Shown piece by piece: positions 44,560 through 54,079 of a DNA stretch of 64,000 nt. Made by a program: the position numbers and the translations under genes. Every line of letters begins with the position of its first letter. Position 1 is the stretch's first letter. The DNA comes from Paenibacillus xylanilyticus. Lineage in GTDB: Bacteria > Bacillota > Bacilli > Paenibacillales > Paenibacillaceae. Where the stretch lies: contig NZ_CP044310.1 in NCBI RefSeq assembly GCF_009664365.1, forward strand, positions 3,793,001-3,857,000. The letters run 5' to 3'. The notes under the pieces were generated by a model. It was not told the origin of the DNA and did no database searches. It worked only from the letters and a program-made list of their open reading frames with translations.

Positions 44560-45762
44560 TTACTGCATACCCTGCATAATGGCATTAATAATGCCTTGCT
44601 GGGTAACCGTGTTGTTTGAGCGGTTAAACAAAGCAAAACCATGCTGACCGTTATGTCCATTGTCCCAATACACCGGCACGGCCCCGTACTTCTTGGCAGT
44701 TGCCGTTACCGCCTTGGCATAAGCTTGACGATAAACGTTATTGGTGGAGTCATACGCCGTTTTATCAATGGAACCAAATTCACCAATAACAACCGGATAG
44801 CCCTGCGTTACAAACTTATCGTACATCGATTTGAACTGTGCATTCAGATAGTCTTCCTGACCCCAGGTTGATTTCTTCGAAGGATTTGTTGCCGCTGCGC
44901 CCCACTGCGTGATATTTCCGTTCTCCTCACCAGCAAAATCCCACGGAGAGTAGTAATGTGCAGAGATCATAATTCTCTTCTGAGAGCTTGGGATTGCCGA
45001 GGATCTGAAATGATCTGTTGGAAGAGCAAAACCATAATTGCCCACCGTATAGTCAATATTGGTGTTCCAGCCTGGAATCAGTAACCATCTGGCGTTGTTG
45101 TTGCCCCCAGTCTGCCGGACCGTGTCCACAAAGATTTGATTATAGGCATTCAAGTTAGCATAGTATGCCGCATTCGGATTGCCGTAATTTCCGTCGAACA
45201 CTTCGTTCATCGATTCAAAAATAAGACGCTCATTATAATTGCTGAACTTGGTAGCAATCTGCTGCCACACCTTTTGGTATTTCTCCTTAATTGCAGCCTG
45301 ATTGCTGCCATTCACAAGAAGCCATCCGCCAGGGATGGAATTATAGCCATCTCCATGGATGTTAATGACGACATATAAACCTTCATTATACGCATAATCA
45401 ACGACGGTTTCGACTCGATTCAACCACGCTGCGTTAATGCTGTAATTGGGAGCGCTTCCAATATGATTCAAATAGGATACAGGAATGCGAATGGTCTTGA
45501 AGCCTGCCGCCTTTACCTTTTTAATCAACTCTGGAGTAACAACAGGATTGCCCCAGGCCGTTTCACTAGGGACGCCATTCACTGTTGCTTCAAGCTGATT
45601 CCCCAGATTCCATCCTGCACCCATCTCCGATACAATCTGTGAAGCGTTCAATGATCTGAAATCCGCTGCCGACGCTTTAGTACTCCACCCGGTCAATGCC
45701 GCAGCCGCAAACAATACAAGTGCCAAACTGCAAACACCATATTTCTTCATTTTTTTGAGCAT
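44560..45762 (-). CDS. Secreted GH5 endo-beta-glucanase (cellulase)
   Basis: 400 residues from the ATG at 45762 (GCGGAGGT, 7-bp spacing). Signal peptide about 1-33 with cleavage near SAA-DF. GH5 barrel: IRIPVSYL (about 91-98), HGDGY, acid/base Glu187 in SMNEVF, HYYSPWDFAG, and nucleophile Glu328 in VIGEFGS. No cellulose-binding module or linker follows. Hydrolyses internal beta-1,4 bonds of cellulose or beta-glucan or xyloglucan outside the cell; substrate choice within GH5 is not decided. Monocistronic with a strong terminator; an extended -10 (TGGTATAAA) lies at 45814-45822. Confidence 0.93.
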   Translation of the reverse strand: MLKKMKKYGVCSLALVLFAAAALTGWSTKASAADFRSLNASQIVSEMGAGWNLGNQLEATVNGVPSETAWGNPVVTPELIKKVKAAGFKTIRIPVSYLNHIGSAPNYSINAAWLNRVETVVDYAYNEGLYVVINIHGDGYNSIPGGWLLVNGSNQAAIKEKYQKVWQQIATKFSNYNERLIFESMNEVFDGNYGNPNAAYYANLNAYNQIFVDTVRQTGGNNNARWLLIPGWNTNIDYTVGNYGFALPTDHFRSSAIPSSQKRIMISAHYYSPWDFAGEENGNITQWGAAATNPSKKSTWGQEDYLNAQFKSMYDKFVTQGYPVVIGEFGSIDKTAYDSTNNVYRQAYAKAVTATAKKYGAVPVYWDNGHNGQHGFALFNRSNNTVTQQGIINAIMQGMQ

Positions 45763-46203
45763 AACCAAACCTCCGCTTATTTTTCATTTTTTACAAGCAG
45801 TGCCGTTACTCTCTTTATACCAATTGAATGAATCGAGAAAGATGTCCCTCCCTTCTATATCGATCAGACAAATGAAATGGTTGCCTAACATCAACAGAAT
45901 AACACAAAAATGGAAAATAAAGAACAATATTCACTATGGAATCTTCGACGAAAAAATCTATACCAATCTCGGATATACTCACTTCATATGAAGCAAACTC
46001 TGGCTGAAGAGCTGATTATAGAGATCATCCAGTTTGTCCCCTACAATTTCCCACCCGCCTTCGTGTATACATGCCCATGACTCATAAAAATCCGATCATG
46101 TTTCCTTCAATCAAGAAAAGCCGCCACACGAGCGACTTTCATTGGTAGTTCGTAAACAATTTAGGATTAAAAATCTGTTCCTTTTCTGTGAATTATCCGA
46201 AAT
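45763..46203. other. Intergenic region between GH5 and GH4 genes
   Basis: 441 bp without a convincing gene. It contains the extended -10 TGGTATAAA (45814-45822, minus strand) for the GH5 gene and the terminator of the GH4 gene (46117-46139). Confidence 0.55.
46117..46139 (-). terminator. Probable terminator of the GH4 gene
   Basis: Arms AAAGCCGC and GCGACTTT pair over 8 bp with one G-U, loop of 7, and a T-rich stretch (CTTTTCTTG) on the minus strand. Confidence 0.65.
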
Positions 46204-47610
46204 TCAGATTTTGATCAGTCCATCCGAATACCAGGCACTTGGGATCATCTCACGCTCCAGTTCCAGAAGATCTTTGGTGATCTGGTCCGCGTCACCGATG
46301 GAACTGACAAGCGGATCTGTCAACATCGCTCTTCTTAGCTTCTCGTAGCTCTGCTCCACAACGGCTTCTGCCGTAAGTTCATGGGTATCGAGTACAAGCT
46401 CCTGCATCCCTCGAATTCCTCTCGGCATCTCACCGACATGAACCGGCTTCGCTCCCTCCATGCTTACATCACATAACAGCTCCAGGAACGAATCATCATT
46501 CATATTTGTCACTGCCCCATTGTTGAGCGTATTCACGAAGAAGCGCTTCCCCAGATTGCCCACCATATTTTCAATAATGTCTGTTGCATGATCCGGGCCG
46601 AAGGTACTCATATAATCGGCAATGGGAATGTCTCCTGTAAGGAAACCATCCACCTGGTTCCACATCTCGTCGTGACGCTGATAACGGTCCTCTGTCTCCC
46701 AGATCGATAATGGCGGGATACGATCTGGAGATTTGCCATGGCCTTGCCAATAACGGACATACTCCTTCGTATGTGCAGTGCATGTAGGAATATATCCAAA
46801 AATATCGTACAACTCATACGTAATGGCGTCGTTATGGAGAGCTTTGGCACCTTGGTCACCACCGTTGTTCTCCTCACCGGCCGATTTCCGCATAGCCTCC
46901 GCAATCATCGGCATGACGTCCTTGCCTTCGTACTCCGCTTTTAGAAGCCACGTAAAATGATTGACCCCGGCAATGCGGAAATCAAACTTCCGATCGATTT
47001 CCTCGGTGAACTCTTTTCTGTCGCCGATGATGCCTGCTCGCACAGCATAATAAGCCTTCTTGTGAGGCATATGATGACTGTCACAGAGCGCAAACGATTT
47101 CAGCTTCGGTGCATAACGGTGCAGTGCTATACCGTGGACGGTAGACGGATTGATATAGTTAATCACCCAAGCATCGGGACACAGCTCTTCTATGTCTTTG
47201 GCGCATTCCATAATGATCGGCAATTCCCGCATCGCACGAAAAACCCCTCCTGGCCCGATTGTATCCCCCGAGCACATACGAATGCCATATTTCAACGATA
47301 CCTCGCAATCCATCCCCCGATATTTCACCGATTGCTCTGCGAAGCTGAGTACAACGAAGTCGGCCCCCGGCAGCACTTGTCTGCGGTCTGTCGAGCCCTC
47401 AATCTTCAGGGATACATGGTTCTCCCGAGCAACCATCTCCGCAAGTTTCATCATTTTTGCCAGCCGCTCTTCGTCCGTATCGACCAGAGCAAGCGTGCCC
47501 TGGTTCAAGTAAGGGGAATGAACCATCTGCCATATGGACTGACGACCAAAGAATAGACTCCCTGCTCCAATAACGACAACCTTAGGCTGCGGCATATTTG
47601 TCTCGTTCAT
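46204..47610 (-). CDS. GH4 family glycosidase (NAD- and metal-dependent)
   Basis: 468 residues. Rossmann start VVVIGAGSLFFGR (11-23), INPSTVHG (153-160), metal-binding Cys176 in ALCDSHHMP and His218 in AGVNHFTWLL, all typical of family 4. GH4 enzymes use NAD and Mn for an oxidation-elimination mechanism on alpha- or beta-glycosides, including galacturonides. The residues after Cys176 (DSHH) differ from the CHG or CNVP-like forms I know for alpha-galactosidases and phosphoglucosidases, so the substrate is open. ATG at 47610 follows GAGGAGGG. Divergent from an AraC regulator. Confidence 0.9.
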   Translation of the reverse strand: MNETNMPQPKVVVIGAGSLFFGRQSIWQMVHSPYLNQGTLALVDTDEERLAKMMKLAEMVARENHVSLKIEGSTDRRQVLPGADFVVLSFAEQSVKYRGMDCEVSLKYGIRMCSGDTIGPGGVFRAMRELPIIMECAKDIEELCPDAWVINYINPSTVHGIALHRYAPKLKSFALCDSHHMPHKKAYYAVRAGIIGDRKEFTEEIDRKFDFRIAGVNHFTWLLKAEYEGKDVMPMIAEAMRKSAGEENNGGDQGAKALHNDAITYELYDIFGYIPTCTAHTKEYVRYWQGHGKSPDRIPPLSIWETEDRYQRHDEMWNQVDGFLTGDIPIADYMSTFGPDHATDIIENMVGNLGKRFFVNTLNNGAVTNMNDDSFLELLCDVSMEGAKPVHVGEMPRGIRGMQELVLDTHELTAEAVVEQSYEKLRRAMLTDPLVSSIGDADQITKDLLELEREMIPSAWYSDGLIKI

Positions 47611-47639
47611 GAATAACCCTCCTCATGTGATATAAGTTC

Positions 47640-47645
47640 ATTATA
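47640..47645 (-). promoter_or_regulatory. -10 element of the GH4 gene
   Basis: TATAAT on the minus strand, 30 bp before the GH4 start. No -35 is seen, in keeping with activator-dependent transcription. Confidence 0.45.
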
Positions 47646-47692
47646 GAAGAGTGGCTGATAATCGGAATGTGCAATAGTTTTCAATACATGTC

Positions 47693-47706
47693 ATATCGTA
47701 CGATAT
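47693..47706. promoter_or_regulatory. Palindromic operator candidate between GH4 and AraC genes
   Basis: ATATCGTACGATAT, a perfect 14-bp palindrome, directly next to the -35 of the AraC gene and about 60 bp upstream of the likely GH4 transcription start. Position suits a shared control site. Confidence 0.5.
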
Positions 47707-47735
47707 TTAACAACGCGGAAAACCTTTGATATAAT
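47707..47735 (+). promoter_or_regulatory. Sigma-A promoter of the AraC regulator
   Basis: -35 TTAACA (47707-47712, five of six), 17-bp spacer, -10 TATAAT (47730-47735), 48 bp before the ATG at 47784. Confidence 0.75.
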
Positions 47736-47783
47736 GAATTAATTTTATAGATGTCAGGTGGTAAAGGTGGATGAGGAAATCGG

Positions 47784-48635
47784 ATGAGTGAAAACAGATT
47801 GAATATGAGCATCCTTAATGAACTTTCGGAATATATCCATCTCCGGTTGAGCTCCTACCTGGAACAAACTCACGATCATGACTGGACAGAACACAAATCG
47901 CATCCTGATTACGATCTTTGGTTCATTCAGGAGGGCTCCGTCAAGATGATGATCGATGGGTTCGAATATACGGCAGTCCCGGGAGATGTCATATTCTTTT
48001 ATCCGGATATGCCTTATATCGCCTCGTCGTCCGAGAACGTTTGCCGATTCATATACATCCATTTCGATTTTGGCATCGGGGAGCAGCAGCGAATTCTGGG
48101 CGGTTTTCAACTTCCGGGAATTGTGCCGGGCAAGCTGATTCAGGAGGAAACCAAGCTATTCACCAGGGCGTTTCGTCGATTGAAACAGGAGAACGGCACG
48201 TCAGGGAACCAGCTTTACTTAAAGGCCTCTCTTCTCGCCGTAATTGCAAAGATTCTCGAGCTTCACGGTCAGGGCGCCTACGTGGGTCAATTCCTGAACG
48301 GCAAGAAACCGAGAAAATCTGAAGGTAGCCTGGAAGTATTACAAGACGTATTTCAATATGTCGATGCGAACCTGCACCGTCCGATCCGAATGAACGATCT
48401 CGCAGCAATGACTGGAATCTCGGAGAAGTATTTTATTTCCTATTTCAAGAAAACCGTCGGGATCACCCCGGGTCAGTACATTTCACAGATCAAAATGAAT
48501 CGCGCCAGGGACTATCTCTACGAGAAAAAGTATACAATCCAACAAATCGCCGGCTTCCTGGGCTATCCGGATCCGTTTACCTTCTCGAAAGCTTTCAAAA
48601 AATACTATAACGTGCCTCCATCCAAATTTGAGTGA
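47784..48635 (+). CDS. AraC-family regulator with cupin-like sensor domain
   Basis: 283 residues: N-terminal AraC-type ligand domain (about 20-150; HKSHPDYDLWFIQEG, AVPGDVIFFYPDMPY) and C-terminal pair of helix-turn-helix motifs (about 185-283; MNDLAAMTGISEKYFISYFKK, ending PPSKFE). ATG at 47784 follows GAGGAAATCGG. Divergent from the GH4 glycosidase, so it probably senses a sugar and activates that gene through the palindrome between them. Confidence 0.9.
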   Translation: MSENRLNMSILNELSEYIHLRLSSYLEQTHDHDWTEHKSHPDYDLWFIQEGSVKMMIDGFEYTAVPGDVIFFYPDMPYIASSSENVCRFIYIHFDFGIGEQQRILGGFQLPGIVPGKLIQEETKLFTRAFRRLKQENGTSGNQLYLKASLLAVIAKILELHGQGAYVGQFLNGKKPRKSEGSLEVLQDVFQYVDANLHRPIRMNDLAAMTGISEKYFISYFKKTVGITPGQYISQIKMNRARDYLYEKKYTIQQIAGFLGYPDPFTFSKAFKKYYNVPPSKFE

Positions 48636-48675
48636 TTGGGTTCCATTGATGTAGTGTGAGGGAAAAACGCAAAAA

Positions 48676-48695
48676 AAGCCGCCTCATGGCGGCTT
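48676..48695. terminator. Bidirectional terminator
   Basis: Stem AAGCCGCC/GGCGGCTT with loop TCAT. The minus strand carries a run of seven T after it (stalk-domain gene); the plus strand has a weaker T-rich tail (AraC gene). Confidence 0.88.
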
Positions 48696-48748
48696 CTTAT
48701 CCTAGTTCTGCTGAAGATTGGTTGCTAATCGTTCTGTCCCTACCCTAT

Positions 48749-49681
48749 TTATTCTTCATAGACTACAACGGTTCTGCTTTGCTCTTCCCATAGGACCGTT
48801 GCCCTCAACGCCTCACTTACAAAACGAACAGGCACATAAGTACTCCCTTTGGTGATGGTGGCTGGTGCATCCAATGATACGTTTTGACCATTAACCGTTG
48901 CGGTCTTACTGTCAACCACAAGTTTAATGCTTACTCCATCCTTACTGACAGTTATGGAGCGTTCTTCAGGGTTCCAGGTGACTTCGGCGTTCAAAGTCTC
49001 GGCAATGGCGCGAAAAGGAACGAATGTGTTACCTTTTTTAATGAACGGTTCGGCATCTGTCCCTTCACCATTCACATACAATTTCACTCCATTCTTTTTA
49101 CCCGCCTTTTCATTCAGTTTCCCCAGTGTTTTGTACAGATCGAGATTTTTGAAATTAGATTTTATCGCTTCTTCCTGCAAATACACAGCATCCGTCACAC
49201 TACCATTATTCTCAAGCATCTCTGCAGCGGTTTCCAATGCCTTATCCTCTTCGATGATGGCTTCCAGTTCTTTTTTCTGTTCGTCTGTCAATTCAGCTGC
49301 ATATTTTGTGAGCAAAATATCAGCCAAAACAGTACCTGCCGGCTTGTCTTTTACATTTTGAATGGCTTTTAACAACCCTTTGTATCCTTTGGGTCCTTTT
49401 TTACCAGGTTCGGATGAATCGGTTGCAGGGCTCTCTGTATTCTCTGCCTCTGATACTGAAGGCTCCTTCACTTCATCTTCTTCCGGCTTGGCCGTTTCAG
49501 AAGGATCCATTTCTTCGGTCTGTTTCTCCTCCACTTGCCGCTCCTTGTCCTTAGGTGCTTTTGATGATACTTCTTTACTTGGTTTTCCGGGTGGAGTGTT
49601 TCCCGGTTTGGCTAAGACTGTGCCTGCAGTGGTGCCTAACATTAGCGCTAGACTTGTTAACAAGATGACCGTTTTTTTCAT
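48749..49681 (-). CDS. Secreted stalk-domain protein (copper amine oxidase N-terminal domain-like)
   Basis: 310 residues from the ATG at 49681 (TCAGGAGGAATCATCG upstream). Signal peptide about 1-25; a low-complexity Lys/Glu/Pro/Ser linker (about 26-90); a helical region rich in Glu and Lys (about 91-195); then a stalk domain at about 200-310 with the typical FVPFRAIAETLNAEVTW and YVPVRFVSEALRATVLW repeats. Stalk domains are frequent in Paenibacillus surface proteins and carry no known enzyme activity. A cell-envelope role is likely, details unknown. Monocistronic. Confidence 0.88.
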   Translation of the reverse strand: MKKTVILLTSLALMLGTTAGTVLAKPGNTPPGKPSKEVSSKAPKDKERQVEEKQTEEMDPSETAKPEEDEVKEPSVSEAENTESPATDSSEPGKKGPKGYKGLLKAIQNVKDKPAGTVLADILLTKYAAELTDEQKKELEAIIEEDKALETAAEMLENNGSVTDAVYLQEEAIKSNFKNLDLYKTLGKLNEKAGKKNGVKLYVNGEGTDAEPFIKKGNTFVPFRAIAETLNAEVTWNPEERSITVSKDGVSIKLVVDSKTATVNGQNVSLDAPATITKGSTYVPVRFVSEALRATVLWEEQSRTVVVYEE

Positions 49682-49764
49682 CGATGATTCCTCCTGAAGT
49701 AAAAATATATGCACCTTCATTATCGGCAGAATGCATACGTTTCGATAGGGAGTTTACAACACCA

Positions 49765-50415
49765 TCAGTGAGAAAAATACTCTTTTAACTCGATTAGATC
49801 ATCGATAACGATATCAGCCTGTGAAAGCTCATCACTTTTGGCAAAATCAAAATTACATCCGACCGCTACTAAACCGTTGTCTTTGGCAGCATGAATATCC
49901 GATAGGCGGTCCCCTATTACGGCTCCATTCGAAATTCCATATTTGACGATAATCTGCTGTACAAGATCAGATTTATTCAACGATTGAATTTGCTGAATGC
50001 TAAACGTCTCCGTAACCCAATGATCCAAGCGATAATACTCAACAATGGCTCTGAGATATTCAGTCAAACCATTACTTGCTATGTAAATGGAGAAATCTCT
50101 ATTTTTAAAGTAGGTGAATATTTCTTTTACGTTAGGGTATAGAGCCCCCTTACCATTTCTTATGTTATGTATTAATCTTTCCAGGAAATACGCGTCCGTT
50201 AATTCTCTCACCTCTGCAGAATGCTGGGGTAATAGCGTTTCCCATACCTTGGGCAGCGGCACCCCCATAATTTCTCGATATTGATCAATTGGTGTAGAAG
50301 TAAACCATTCATGTCGTGCTCTTAAATGATTAAACGTATCTTCAAGTGATAATTCTAAAATTTTATCTGTTTGAAACAACGTTCCATCCATATCAAATAT
50401 AAGTGATTGTGACAT
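49765..50415 (-). CDS. HAD-family phosphatase
   Basis: 216 residues. HAD motif I FDMDGTLF (7-14) with nucleophile Asp8 and Asp10, motif II IASNGLT, motif III Lys in the NKSDLVQ region and motif IV IGDRLSDIHAAKDN. The cap is helical (about 17-85), like phosphoglycolate phosphatases and PpaX. Substrate not determined. ATG at 50415 follows AGGGAGATGCAGCT. Monocistronic between a stalk-domain gene and a terminator. Confidence 0.88.
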   Translation of the reverse strand: MSQSLIFDMDGTLFQTDKILELSLEDTFNHLRARHEWFTSTPIDQYREIMGVPLPKVWETLLPQHSAEVRELTDAYFLERLIHNIRNGKGALYPNVKEIFTYFKNRDFSIYIASNGLTEYLRAIVEYYRLDHWVTETFSIQQIQSLNKSDLVQQIIVKYGISNGAVIGDRLSDIHAAKDNGLVAVGCNFDFAKSDELSQADIVIDDLIELKEYFSH

Positions 50416-50566
50416 AGCTGCATCTCCCTTGATTAAGTTAATAATATATTATTATACATTTATTAGGTTCTTACGGGTGTAATAATTAAAATGGTAGATG
50501 GATCGGTATGTTGGCGCTGATGAGAGAATCCTTGTGACTGAAATGATCTCTCTTCATAACTATTGA

Positions 50567-50602
50567 AAAAGAGCAGTTTGCCCATTGGCAAGCTGCTCTT
50601 TT
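50567..50602 (-). terminator. Terminator of the CUT1/amidohydrolase operon
   Basis: A 16-bp stem with one G-U pair (AAAAGAGCAGTTTGCC against its complement), loop CATT, and T-runs at both ends. It ends the leftward operon finishing at 50663. Confidence 0.92.
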
Positions 50603-50662
50603 AATTCCCAACAGATATATCCCTCTACTCTTCATTTGGCACAGTCTAAAGCCGTCCTGAAG

Positions 50663-51622
50663 TTAGTTCAGTGTCACTCTTTCGTAAAACTTACTTATGC
50701 GGGGAAAGAGTCGAAATGCGTTGCCGTAAGCAATCGCCTTCATGTTATCTTCGCTAATTTGCATAGCTTCATGAAGTACCGACTCCCGCTGCATGCGAAG
50801 CACGCTGTCTGTTGGCCAGGGAATATCCGCACCGAACAGAATCCGATCCGGCCCAATTAACTTTTGGATTGTGCCGAGGTTCAGCGTGGAATCATAGTAG
50901 AGATGGTCCAGTTTGGCCATTTCGGCTTCGAATAGTTCCGGCGTTGCTTCCACTTGGATGGAATCCTGCCCTATGGCAGCAAGGGCAATCCTCCATTTGA
51001 TATATGGAACCATGCCTCCTGTATGAGGAAGAATAAACCGAATTGAAGGGTATTGGTCGAAAATGTGATGAACCGCCATCGTAGTGACAGCACGCGTCGT
51101 ATCAAAGGTGCCTTCAAGCAGCGCAGGACTCAGTCCGGCAATTTTCTGGGGAATGAGAATCGGGTGCAGAAACACAACCGCACTACGTCTATCCAACTCG
51201 CTCAGCAGTTCAGCGTAATCTGGATGACTTAAATATTTACCTTGATAGCTAGAGAGCATTGCAACTCCATCCAGTCCAAGGATATCTAGCGCATATATAG
51301 TTTCTTCCAGGGCAGCTTCAGCATCCGGGAGCGGCAGCGTAGCGAATGCACCATACTTTTCTGGATACTGCTGAGCATACGAAGCAAGTTCTTCATTCAT
51401 CTTCCGCGCAAGCGTATTGGCAGATGGCTGGTCAATGAATGTCAGATCTGACGGGGCCGAAAGAAACGAAAACGAAATGTCGGCTACACCCATTTTCTCA
51501 AGTCCAATCTCAGGCGTCCACTTCGGCATAAAACTTGGAATCTCCATGCCAAGCTCCTTCTGCTTTCTTTGCATTTCTCTAGAAATGATATGATGATGCA
51601 CATCAATAACGGGATTAAACAT
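50663..51622 (-). CDS. ACMSD-like amidohydrolase (amidohydrolase family 2)
   Basis: 319 residues, a metal-dependent TIM barrel of the 2-amino-3-carboxymuconate-semialdehyde decarboxylase group. Visible ligands: HxH at the N-terminus (DVHHHI, residues 8-13), a His in LPHTGGMVPY and an Asp in FGADIPWP. Members decarboxylate or hydrolyse ring carboxylates; the exact substrate is unknown. ATG at 51622 follows AAAGGAGC. It is the last gene of an operon with a CUT1 importer, which is an unusual partner. Confidence 0.85.
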   Translation of the reverse strand: MFNPVIDVHHHIISREMQRKQKELGMEIPSFMPKWTPEIGLEKMGVADISFSFLSAPSDLTFIDQPSANTLARKMNEELASYAQQYPEKYGAFATLPLPDAEAALEETIYALDILGLDGVAMLSSYQGKYLSHPDYAELLSELDRRSAVVFLHPILIPQKIAGLSPALLEGTFDTTRAVTTMAVHHIFDQYPSIRFILPHTGGMVPYIKWRIALAAIGQDSIQVEATPELFEAEMAKLDHLYYDSTLNLGTIQKLIGPDRILFGADIPWPTDSVLRMQRESVLHEAMQISEDNMKAIAYGNAFRLFPRISKFYERVTLN

Positions 51623-51638
51623 AGATGATCAGCTCCTT

Positions 51639-53123
51639 TTATTTGTTTTCAAGCCATTGGTTTAGCTGGTTTTGCTTTTCTTCCAATATTTTGTCAACGC
51701 CTGCACTCTTTAATTTTTCGATATACGCTGGCAATTCTGCCGGGTCAAACGTTCCTGTCTGAAATCCAGCGTCATACTGATTCTGGACATTGGTTACCGA
51801 TGTAATTTGCGTTTTGACCGGATTGATATCGAAGCTGAATCCCATCGCCCTTGATTTTACGGCACTTTCATTTTCACTCTTTAACACCTCCCACATATCC
51901 GGGTCATTCCCTTCCCAGATATAGGATAGAAAATTGTTGCCAACTGCGTACTGATTGGAATCATAGCCTGTTGAGCTCACACCGTCCGGCTTGGCAATGA
52001 GGCCATCGCTCTGTTTAACATAATGCTTGCCCTCGATGCCATTCGTGAACAAATTAATGACTGCTTCGTCCGAGTAGAACAGTTCCAAAACCTGAATGGC
52101 CTTGTCCGGCTTCTCACTGTTTCTCGCCAAAGACATCATGTTGGAAGCTACGCTGTTTCGCGTCATATACGAATCCTCCAGGGGAACACATGCAAGCTCT
52201 GTCCCTGCCGCCAGTGATTCCGAGTAACACTCATTGATATTCCGGATATAGGAGAAGGCTTTGCCCGCCTTGATCAGGTTGGATCCCGTTTCCTGGGATG
52301 TTGCAACATCTTTGCTGAAATAACCTTTCTCGTACCATTCACGCATCAGATCGGCCATCGTTGAGAAGCGTTCGGTAGCAAAGAGATTCTGTACGGTGTA
52401 ATCCGTTCCATTGAAATCCAGTACGCCAGGCGCTGTTCCCAAAGGATCGAAATTCAGCATAGCCTGTCCAGGAGTTTCCTGAGAGGTATAACTAACAATT
52501 GGTGTGACTCCCGGCTCTTTATCCTTGATACGCTGCAGCACACCCGAGATATCACTCCATGTCTTAATGGACGCTAGGTCGATACCATGCTTATCAGCCA
52601 GCTCCTTGCTCATCACAAAACTTGGAGATAGTGCCCAGGCTTTGATGCTTGGAACGCCATAGGTTTCACCATTCATTCTTCCGGCTTCCACCGCTTCTCC
52701 CGGAATGGCTTCCAGAATCTTTTGGCCGAATTCGTTCAAATGTTCGTCCATAGGCAGCAGCTGCCCCCTGCTGATCTGAGATTCCAGACCGAACCAGACA
52801 CTGGTATACACCAGATCCAGTTTGTCGCTGCCAGCCAGCATCAAGTTCATCTGATTCGCATAATTGGAGCCATTTACAGGCAGGAGCTTAACCGTAGCAC
52901 CTACTTTCTCAGCTGTAATTTCACTAATGGCATCCTGGACCTCCTTGACATCCGTCACGTCACCAAAAGCCGGATACGTCATGACCACTTCGTACAAGCC
53001 GGTTTCTGCATCATTTCCGCGTACCGATTCCTCCTCGCTGCTCGAATTTCCGCATGCTGTTAGTAAAACACCAAACAAGGAAACCACCAGCGTGAAACCT
53101 ACGAACCTTCTTTGTTTATACAT
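51639..53123 (-). CDS. Extracellular solute-binding lipoprotein (family 1, LplA-like)
   Basis: 494 residues: lipobox LLTAC with cysteine 24, then a family 1 binding fold (ANQMNLMLAGSDKLDLVYT near residues 87-105, DKAIQVLELFYSDEAVINLF). It lies 56 bp after the LplC-type permease and 16 bp before the amidohydrolase, so the order permease-permease-binding protein is reversed relative to the xylan locus. Ligand unknown; the neighbours suggest something other than a plain sugar. Confidence 0.9.
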   Translation of the reverse strand: MYKQRRFVGFTLVVSLFGVLLTACGNSSSEEESVRGNDAETGLYEVVMTYPAFGDVTDVKEVQDAISEITAEKVGATVKLLPVNGSNYANQMNLMLAGSDKLDLVYTSVWFGLESQISRGQLLPMDEHLNEFGQKILEAIPGEAVEAGRMNGETYGVPSIKAWALSPSFVMSKELADKHGIDLASIKTWSDISGVLQRIKDKEPGVTPIVSYTSQETPGQAMLNFDPLGTAPGVLDFNGTDYTVQNLFATERFSTMADLMREWYEKGYFSKDVATSQETGSNLIKAGKAFSYIRNINECYSESLAAGTELACVPLEDSYMTRNSVASNMMSLARNSEKPDKAIQVLELFYSDEAVINLFTNGIEGKHYVKQSDGLIAKPDGVSSTGYDSNQYAVGNNFLSYIWEGNDPDMWEVLKSENESAVKSRAMGFSFDINPVKTQITSVTNVQNQYDAGFQTGTFDPAELPAYIEKLKSAGVDKILEEKQNQLNQWLENK

Positions 53124-53179
53124 CTTTCTTCACTCCCCCATGTTTGCTATTGGAAAAACCTATTGGATGCCGAGCTCTG

Positions 53180-54070
53180 TTAGCCTTTTACAGCACCAAT
53201 GGTCAACCCTTTAACGAAGAACTTCTGGAAAAACGGATAGGCTGCAATAAGCGGCAGTACACCGATGACGGCAATAGCCATTCTCACGCTTGCAAGAGGT
53301 ACGGATGAAGCGACAGCCGTCTTGCCGGACAAACTGTTCTGCTGTAAATACTGAACATCGGACAACATGCGGTTAAGCAGGTTCTGAATACTGTACAGGC
53401 TTCCGTCATTGATGAAGATCAGACCGTTAAACCAATCGTTCCAGTACGAAATCATGAGCATCAGACCAATCGTAGCCAGACTGGGAAGCGCAAGCGGGAG
53501 AACAATTTTGTAATAAATGACCCATTCACTCGCGCCATCCACGTAAGCCGACTCCACAATTTCACCGGGAATTGACGTGGAGAAGAAGCTGCGCATCAAT
53601 AAAATGTAGAAGCCATTAGTCAGTAGATTCGGGATGATCAAGGACCAGATGGTGTCTTTCAAATGGAAGAGGTCCGTATACACCAGGTACATGGGCACGA
53701 GCCCGCCATTGAAAAGCAGGGTGAAAAATACAAAGAAGGACAGGAACGAACGAAACGGAAGCACATTTCTCGATAATGGATAAGCGATGAGGGTTGTAAT
53801 CAGAAGGCCAAGAAGGGTTCCCACCATCGTGATGAACGTGGTAATTCCGTACGAGCGCAGAATCAATGAATACTGATTGAACAAGTACACATAAGCGTCG
53901 AAACTGAATTGATCTGGAATTAAGCTATATCCATTTCTAATGATGGTTTGTTCCTCGGTAAGTGAAGCGGATATAAGGAGCAGGAACGGAAATGCTGCTG
54001 CAATTGCCATCGTGATGAGCACGAAGTGAACCGTTATTTGATAAACTCGATTTGAATACAAGTTGACCAC
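53180..54070 (-). CDS. ABC transporter permease, LplC type
   Basis: 296-residue CUT1 permease with six transmembrane segments and EAA-like loop (ESAYVDGASE, about residue 185). Start GTG at 54070 or TTG at 54061, both near GGGGGTGG. Lies 9 bp after its LplB partner. Confidence 0.9.
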   Translation of the reverse strand: MVNLYSNRVYQITVHFVLITMAIAAAFPFLLLISASLTEEQTIIRNGYSLIPDQFSFDAYVYLFNQYSLILRSYGITTFITMVGTLLGLLITTLIAYPLSRNVLPFRSFLSFFVFFTLLFNGGLVPMYLVYTDLFHLKDTIWSLIIPNLLTNGFYILLMRSFFSTSIPGEIVESAYVDGASEWVIYYKIVLPLALPSLATIGLMLMISYWNDWFNGLIFINDGSLYSIQNLLNRMLSDVQYLQQNSLSGKTAVASSVPLASVRMAIAVIGVLPLIAAYPFFQKFFVKGLTIGAVKG

Positions 54071-54079
54071 CCCCTTTTA

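Noticed and set aside
45755..45991. Plus-strand 78-codon frame upstream of the GH5 gene
   Set aside because: It starts inside the GH5 leader, has no motif, and its composition looks like AT-rich non-coding DNA.
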